From Nereocystis luetkeana (lineage: Eukaryota; Sar; Phaeophyceae; Laminariales; Laminariaceae): DNA of 64,000 nucleotides. The DNA lies in NCBI GenBank assembly GCA_031213475.1, contig JARUPZ010000027.1, forward strand, positions 2,603,001 to 2,667,000, read 5' to 3'. Of the stretch, positions 57,601 through 64,000 are shown piece after piece. Made by a program: the position numbers and the translations under genes. The notes below the pieces were generated by a model that saw only the letters and a list, made by a program, of their open reading frames with translations, ran no database searches and had not been told where the DNA came from. The first letter of the stretch is position 1, and the number at the start of each line of letters is the position of its first letter.

Positions 57601-60497
57601 CAGGTGAGATCCACCATTCCCGAGCGACAGAGCCACCGGAGCAGCCGCAGCGCAATATGCGACGGCCCCTATTAATAGCAGAGTAGACCATCCGCGGCGC
57701 CTCGAAAAATACACGGCCGTCGCAAACCCAGTTTTTCATCCGTCTTTGCCTCGCAAAACACACGAGCGCCGACCAGGTAGGTCACCACTTCGCTCAGAAG
57801 TTCGATCGCTGTATTCCCGTCGTTGCTGCCTGCGTGGGGCTTCGGGACTGCGCCAGCCAACCAAGACATCCCATGAGCGATAGCCTCTTCGGCGGTGCCG
57901 ACAGGAACAACCGGTGCGCGGCGCCCTGGGGAGGACGCGGGCCGTCGCTCGCCTCGTTGGTTGCCCTCTGGTGTTCGTTGACCCTTGCGCGTTCTTCGAT
58001 ATGAAAAAACCCCGGTATTCCTCGATAGGACCCACAGGCAATTTTTTCACGAAATTCTATTCGAATCAAATCAATATTTTTTTTTCCTATGATGAAAAAG
58101 ATCAAGACGGGCCATAACAAGAGCTCATAGAGATAATCGAAACCCTGACCGCACAATTTGCCCTGCATATATACTCGTATGGGCTACTATTAAATACAGC
58201 ATGTGCAAGAAAAAAAAAGCCAGCCCATCGCCCCCCACCGACCACATACACGAGTTCGTACCAGGTACCTTATTATTTTCATAACCAGGCCTGCGAGTTA
58301 CATTTCAGGAGTATGTCGATGTGTATGTGAAAATAATGTAACGATGATTTTGTGCTCGTGTCAGCCGTACGCTGCTGTGGTGGGTGCTGTCGTACCGCCG
58401 TGTCGGCGTGGATTCTTGCAGAACGAATCTGAAACTCTCGTGCTTCCGACACCCACAAACAGGATCGAGGCAACAACGAATTGGGTGTAGTTCATTATAA
58501 TCCTCACAGCAGCGAAGAGCAAACAAAGCGAGACATAAACGTGTGCTTGGTCTTCCGGTGGAAAAAGCCAGATAGGCTTGAGGCTCGTCCAAGGCACGAG
58601 GAACGTGTTCGTACGAGTATTCCACAGCAGTACAATTCAGTACTATTCAAACCTTGATTCAAATTACAGCATACCAGGTACCAGGTATGACATACCAGGT
58701 ACCCTGGTATGGTACATGGACAGGGCATGATCATAGACTGATCGCGAAAAACACTCGCGCCAAGTACACTGCAAATAGCAAAATCCCTCCCCGCTCCTCA
58801 CCTTGTCATCCGGAATGATCACGTACAAGACCTGAGAACCCGGCGGGATGCCCGACGTGCTACCCATGGACGCCGCGTCCGCGCTTAAAATGTTCTGCAC
58901 CTCCGCCATCGCTCGGTCCGCCGCGTCCTGGCTTCCCGCCGAGATCACTATCGTGCGCTTCGACCGGTCGCCTTCATCCGGGTCTCCAGGGATCTGAATG
59001 TTGGCCCCAGTGCGCGCTTGCACCCCCTTGATAGTCCCGCCGCCCTTTCCGATCACGAGCCCCACCTTGTCGTCCGGGATTGTGAGGTGGTTCGTCGCCT
59101 GCGCACCATCACCGCCATCGCGTCCAGGGCCGTAGTGGGCGCCGCCACCGCCACCGCCGCCAACACCTCCCGGCAAAAACCCGCCAGTGAGCTCGCTCTC
59201 CCTGTCGGAAATGATCTGGTTGATCTTGGCGCGGCACTGTTCGACCGACTGGTGACTGCCCTTCAGCTTCACCGGACGGGTGTCCGATCCGGGGGGGACG
59301 TCGCTCTGGCTGGCGATCTGGATGGTTATCTGGTAGTCGCGCTGCATGGACTGAATGTTTTGTCCGGCACGGCCGATGATCAGCCCAACCATCTTGCTAG
59401 GGACGGCCATTTCCACCTCGTGGTCCTCGCCCCCCCCCCCCATGCCACCCGTCGGCCCGTAAGCGCCCGCAGCCCCGTAGCTAGCGGCGCCTATCCCGTT
59501 GAGATCCGCGAGGTTTTTCAACTGTTCGGTCTTTACCATGGTAGCGCGATGGGGGTCCTGGAAGATGGCCTCCACCTCCGCCGTCGCGATGGCTACGGCC
59601 TGATCCGTGCCCTCGATTACAACGTGCATTTCCTCGTTTGCCTCGGGGTCGGCCGAGTTTTGCTCCTTTTGGCTCCCGCGACCGCGGATGAGGATCTTGG
59701 CGCCGGTCCGCTGCTCCATCGCCTTAAGCGAGCTCCCGCGGGGGCCGATCAAGACACCCATGAAATTGAAGTCGGGGTGCTCGTTGACGGGCACGAAGAG
59801 TTTTTTGCGAGCAGTCGGCGCGGCCACTGCGGCTTGGGCCATCATCGCCGCCGGGAGACCGAAGCCTGCTGGCATGGAGGGGCCAGGCTGGGGGTCCTCG
59901 CCCCACCTGTTCTTACGTTTCCCCAACTCTGCAAAACAACATTGGTGCGAAAAGGAAACAGATCAACGCATAGATCAGAATAGAGGCAATCAACAGCCGG
60001 CTCGCTGGAAACAGACCCAGAGAGAGAGGCGCAAGCACGCACACATGTCAAGACAAACGCGTCCATAAGAAAAGTCACGTCACGAGGAGGGAGCTCTTCG
60101 AAGGAAGAGGCTTTGGTTTACGATTACGAGTACGGAGAATGCAGAATGATATTCGGTGTGGTGCGTGTTGCGTGAAGAGTGAAAGTGATCCATCGATCCA
60201 AAAACAAACCAAGAGGTCAACCCGGCACTTTGCCCTTCTACGAAAATCGCGCACCACGGCAGCCCGAGAAAGAAAAATAAACACCGCAACAGCAGACGGA
60301 CCAGCGCCGACTTCTACATCCGCGCAGCTCGATCAAATGATACCATTAGATTCCATACCTGATTCAGAGGCAGGCGCCGGCATCCCAGTCAGGCCCACCG
60401 GAGCTCCTGGGTCCTCGCCAGGGATCGACGTGGCCGTGAGTTTGAGCGCGATGGCCTTGGCACGCGCAACGGGGTCATCGGGGAGAACGTCTGCCAT
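51622..60497 (-). CDS. four-KH RNA-binding protein with SF1-like N-terminus and FUBP-like KH repeats
   Basis: Five exons, 60497-60359, 59928-58802, 54261-53797, 52919-52614 and 51765-51622, join in phase at GT-AG sites and give 726 residues. An in-frame TGA 36 codons upstream with no intervening ATG fixes the start at 60497. Residues 47-55 (ELGKRKNRW) resemble the UHM-ligand motif of splicing factor 1. KH1 (about 90-190, GPRG at 108-111) has the long SF1/BBP form followed by a QUA2-like QLKNLADLNG. KH2 (GRAG 232-235), KH3 (GKGG 340-343) and KH4 (GKGG 428-431) resemble FUBP/KHSRP. The tail is Gly/Pro/Gln/Tyr-rich and ends with a QFWQYAAYYGEQ motif, like the Tyr motifs of FUBP proteins. No zinc knuckle is seen. 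It is likely a nuclear single-stranded RNA/DNA-binding splicing or expression factor. Intron 2 is 4.5 kb. Confidence 0.85.
54262..58801 (-). other. 4.5-kb intron 2 of the KH gene
   Basis: The intron is bounded by AAG/GTGAGG at 58802-58796 and CAG/GTGGGC at 54264-54261, splitting the end of one exon (IIPDDK) from VGLVIGKGG inside KH4. It contains the second foldback copy and many TACCWGGTA words, including a cluster at 58670-58712. A 96-codon plus-strand ORF at 56886 resembles nothing known. Confidence 0.75.
55495..56253 (-). mobile_element. foldback element, copy 2
   Basis: About 760 bp, inverted relative to 4954-5773. The terminal repeats are GACTGTTTCCCATGCGGTT and AACCGCATAGGAAACAGTC. The interior shares the long hairpin (55578-55653), ACAGCTGTGT, CAG-repeat and GCTCGAATCTCTGC words with copy 1. 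It lies within intron 2 of the KH gene. Confidence 0.65.
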
Positions 60498-60912
60498 GCT
60501 GATCTCGTGGATGAATCTAGCCGGCCTCTCTGGTGGGGTGAGGGTTGCTCGCGCTGTCCTTCCCTGGGATGGTGTGGCTCGATTTCGACAGGAGGCTGGC
60601 AAAGCTCACACAGCCATTGGAGCAATTCTGGCAGGACCTCAAAATCCTGGAAACATACCCCCCGAAAGTGAAACGGTCAAATAATAAATCGTACCAGGTA
60701 GTCTCTACGAACGGTATTCCACCGACAACCTTCAACCACGAGACAGCTGCTTACTGCTGCTGCGTACTGAGAAAGGAGCTGTAAGATTGGACTACGCCGT
60801 ACAGGCGAAGCGACGTCGGCGCTTCAGCGATTGACCACGTAACGCCGCACGTGATGACCTGGGAGTGATAGGTCGAAGCAAAGCGTCATAAATCGCGCCT
60901 CACTACCTCGCC
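60498..60912. promoter_or_regulatory. shared divergent upstream region of the KH and ANK-RING genes
   Basis: Only 415 bp separate the start codons of the minus-strand KH gene and the plus-strand ANK-RING gene, so both 5' UTRs and promoters must lie here. It contains one TACCAGGTA (60691). I do not recognise a TATA box or other defined element. Confidence 0.55.
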
Positions 60913-63900
60913 ATGGCTACGGAGGCAAAGGGAACGGATGAAGGCCATGCAAATGACGAGTCGGGGTTGGACGCCATCTCAGAAGCTGTACGGGAGGGCC
61001 ACGTCGAGCACGTACTCGCCTTCTTGGAAACCGGGGGCAACGCTAATCTTTCTAGTCCGAAAACGGGGAGGAGCCTACTGCATATCGCGTGTCGCCAGGT
61101 AATCGCCGTTGTAATCTTTAAATATGTACCTCTGGTATACAGCAGTACTGTTGTACTCTCATGATACAACAGCAACTTGCCACGTACGGAAGTCAGTTTA
61201 TGCACCAGTAGCCAAGGGTTTTTACGACCAGCAGTCCTGCAATCCCAGACGTTGTTATTCAGTCCTCCCCAAACGTTGTATTGTGGCGGCCACAGGGATA
61301 CGCAGAGATGGCGTCGCTCCTTTTGTCGAAAGGGGCCAATGCTGGGGCGACCACGTTACGGCACTTGACGCCGCTTCATCTCGCGTCTCATCAAGGACAC
61401 ATGAAAGTGGCGCGGTTATTGCTCGAGGCCTGGGCGCCTGTGGACGATCGAGATCAGGCAGGAACATCCCCTCTCCACTTGTCCGCCCAGAAGGGACACA
61501 CCGATGTTGTCCGCCTGCTGTTGCAGTGCGGTGCTGACAAAGACGGGTTAGATGAATCCGGATGGACGCCACTTTTTTTCGCTGCGTGGAAGGGTCACGA
61601 GGCGGTGGCTCGAATGTTACTCCATGCCGGAGCAAATTCTAGGGTGAGGTTACGAGGCCACCGCTGTTTGACCTATCCGCGTTTTCTCTCATACTCGTAC
61701 GACTTTGATTTGATCATGATCGGAAATGATCTTCAACACCGCTACGACGAGTATCCGTGTTCTTGTTCCGCTGGCATCTATCTGTCTTACAGTACTGAGC
61801 AGCAAAATAAGTGGGACTAGCATGGGTGAACCCGGTGACGATTTTCTGCCTGGTGTTATAACAGAGACCCAGAGACTCTTCGTCGTCGTATCTATGTAGC
61901 TTCTGAGAATAAACGAACGAGTCGCACATGTAGATTTTATTCTTGTTTTTACATTTTCAACTGTGTGTCCAAATTGCCGTCCCGATCGTGCCAGGCGTCA
62001 GACTTGCGCGAGAAATCCACGCCGCTGCACCTCGCCTGCGCATGGGGGCATCCGAAGGTGCTGTGGTGTGTCCTGCTGTGGTACCTGTTACACGATATCC
62101 TGTAGCACGCGCCTCTAGAATGCCATGCCTAAAAATCCGTCCAGACAAGCAGGCAGACCTCGTAGTTCCCCACGGATTTTTTTCTGCATAAGCTACGAGT
62201 AACAGTTTTTTTAGTAGCTTGGCGAATCATGATGTCCGGTACACTCATACGGGTGAGTAGAGTAACGTACGTTCGTAGTGCGATGTGTTAGAATTGCGGC
62301 AGAATAACTCTGGAGCATTAAGGATTGGAAAGCCAATAAACGCGTAGACGAAAACTCCAAAAACGCCCAGGATGGACCGGCACCGATAGACGTCCTCGCA
62401 TACTCTCCTTGAATGCTCGTAAGGTTGCAAAAGCCCTCCTCGAGTTTGGAGCGGATTCTTCCGCAAAGGACTGCAGTGGAGACTTTCCCGACCACGTGAT
62501 AGGGACTGGCGCTCCCGCCGATGTCGACGATGCATGCGCCCGAGAGCTGAGCGAGATCGTAATCGGTCATCGCAGAAGGGTCAAGGGCCGGGACGGTGAG
62601 GGTGGGGTGATTGTTATGCATAGGTGATTGTCACATGGCGGAGCCGTTGAATTAAATTTGGGTCACAACAATCACGGGCTGAATCATCGAGTGCGCGTTT
62701 GCTGTGGAATATACACGTACTTTTATGTACATGTTGCGGGTTGTTCTCTGCATAACTTTTTTCTTGCGGGTCTGCCCTGAAATTACTGGAGCCTTTTTTT
62801 TCTCGGGACATTTTATGTTGAAAACCGTTTTCTACTTTCCGTGTATTGATGAGCATTCTCAATGTTTATACCGTGTAGACCCAAAACTGTCAGACTTGTT
62901 GATCGCCTCCGTAGACCCTGGTACAGCATTACCGCACATAAACGGTAATTACACACGTTTCGCGCGCCCTGCCGTTGTTACGCGTCTTGCCCCCGCCCTG
63001 TGCTTACCCCCAGCGTCATCGTCCTTGGAGTGTGTGGCGGACGCTTTACGAGGAAAGGTAAACGTTTCGAGCAACAACTGATGCTATCGACAAAGTCCGT
63101 CCCCGAACAATGCTTTGGAAGTAGCCACTATCGCTTGAGACATCAGCTGACGCTCTGGCATGGACTGATTATACCATTTTCGACGTGAGGCCTACTTCAG
63201 CAGGCTCTTGCTTACGCCGCAAAGCACAACACCAACTACTGTAATATTTTCAAAAAATGCCACTGCTCCTGGACGTGTTTTTACCTCCCCGCCCCGTCGA
63301 CTGAATAGAGATGTGTCGCATAATATGGTTAAGTCACGACTTAGCGTATCCACGTCTGAATGGCTCACGTGTTCTCCCGCGACGTTAGGTGTCTGAGCTC
63401 GAGGACCAGTTGGGACGGGCCAGGAGAGAACACTTGGAATTAGTGGCTTACTCGTCGGACGAGAAGCACAACATTTTTTCTGCGGCCCTCAAGCCTGAGT
63501 GCCCGATTTGCCGAGCAGAAATCAAAGAGGTGGTACTTAACCCATGCCGACACCTCGCGGCGTGTTCTACTTGCGCCGATACTCTCCCCAGGTTAGCTTG
63601 TAGAGGGAGGGGGGCAGTACCCTGTAACCTCTAATATAGATAACATATCATACTGCAGTAAACAGGACCACACCATGAACCCATAAACATTACTTTGCAC
63701 CCATGAAATATGACGGGGCGCTATTCACTCAAAGGTCCGTCCGATCTTGGCACGTCACCTTCCACCACCCTCACATGTGCGGATCCTGCTCCCACAATAG
63801 ATTAGGCACGTCCGATCTACCTTCTGGCTCTACTGCCGTAATTGTGCACCGGAGGGGACGCGACACCTGGTATACCTCCTATGCGTGATGCCGTGGGCGA

Positions 63901-64000
63901 CGCTTCGCTAATATTCTTGGAAGGGGATTCACTTCCGCGGAGCGATTAGTGCACGCCCTGGCTCCTTCACCAGTACTAAAACATTCCAGCATGATATCCT
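60913..64000 (+). CDS. ankyrin-repeat protein with C-terminal RING finger (3' end outside window)
   Basis: Exons 60913-61098, 61296-61643, 61995-62057, 62424-62595, 63014-63057 and 63389-63591 join in phase at GT-AG sites, giving about 338 residues before the window ends. Exons 1 to 4 encode about six ankyrin repeats; exon 2 alone holds clear copies (TPLHLASHQGHMKVARLLL, SPLHLSAQKGHTDVVRLLL, TPLFFAAWKGHEAVARMLL). Exon 3 plus exon 4 make another (STPLHLACAWGHPK then VAKALLEFGAD). A short helical segment (VSELEDQLGRARREHLEL) leads to CPICRAEIKEVVLNPCRHLA, then ACSTCADTL, the first six zinc ligands of a C3HC4 RING of the IAP/MDM2-like kind. The last Cys pair should be in an exon beyond 64000. 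It is probably an E3 ubiquitin ligase using ankyrin repeats to choose its target. ATG 60913 has a good context (CGCCATGG). Confidence 0.78.

Noticed and set aside
58664-59926. Translation start at the GKRKNRW exon
   Set aside because: The first codon there is TTG and an acceptor CAG lies just upstream. Joining to exon 1 in phase gives a real ATG at 60497.
59018-59983. 321-codon plus-strand ORF
   Set aside because: It is the antisense shadow of KH-gene exon 2 (59928-58802), whose minus-strand product has clear KH domains.

Overview
The window is nuclear DNA of a eukaryote with long, intron-rich genes (GT-AG introns of about 0.4 to 4.5 kb, mixed base composition, long Gly/Pro/Gln/Ser-rich protein stretches) separated by repeat-rich intergenic DNA. 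The style suggests an alga of the stramenopile/brown-alga kind, but that is only an inference; no marker gene fixes the taxon.

Three genes are well supported because their exons join in phase across consensus splice sites. (1) 21182-27033 (+) encodes an 811-residue protein with three hnRNP Q/R-type acidic (AcD) domains, a long low-complexity linker and a C-terminal SAM domain. (2) 51622-60497 (-) encodes a 726-residue RNA-binding protein: an SF1/BBP-like N-terminal basic-Trp motif and KH domain, then three FUBP/KHSRP-like KH domains and a Pro/Gln/Tyr-rich tail. (3) 60913 to beyond 64000 (+) encodes an ankyrin-repeat protein ending in a C3HC4 RING, cut by the window edge. Genes 2 and 3 are divergent, with 415 bp between their start codons. 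A fourth, unrecognised and mostly disordered protein gene probably occupies 8105-11447 (+).

Most of the rest is mobile DNA. From left to right: a tandem cluster of a 1.13-kb TATA-flanked element (1148-4024; a single inverted copy lies at 45761-46884); an old short LTR element (about 4279-6263) carrying an antisense full-length tRNA-Ser next to its left LTR and hosting a MITE and a large foldback element; a small hairpin MITE (6793-6901); a 6.2-kb LTR element without visible pol (13691-19897) whose primer-binding site also matches tRNA-Ser; and a very young nested pair of LTR elements (33902-42033 hosting 37415-41358), each with LTRs that look identical and a 5-bp target duplication. The outer element of that pair contains a degenerate tandem array of short hairpins whose stems covary. 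A second foldback copy sits in the 4.5-kb intron of the KH gene. Short palindromic words, above all TACCWGGTA, are strongly over-represented throughout.

The two RNA-binding proteins would both act in nuclear RNA processing, and the ANK-RING protein is a likely ubiquitin ligase. Their adjacency need not mean a common pathway. No reverse transcriptase, integrase or transposase domain, CRISPR array or rRNA was recognised.
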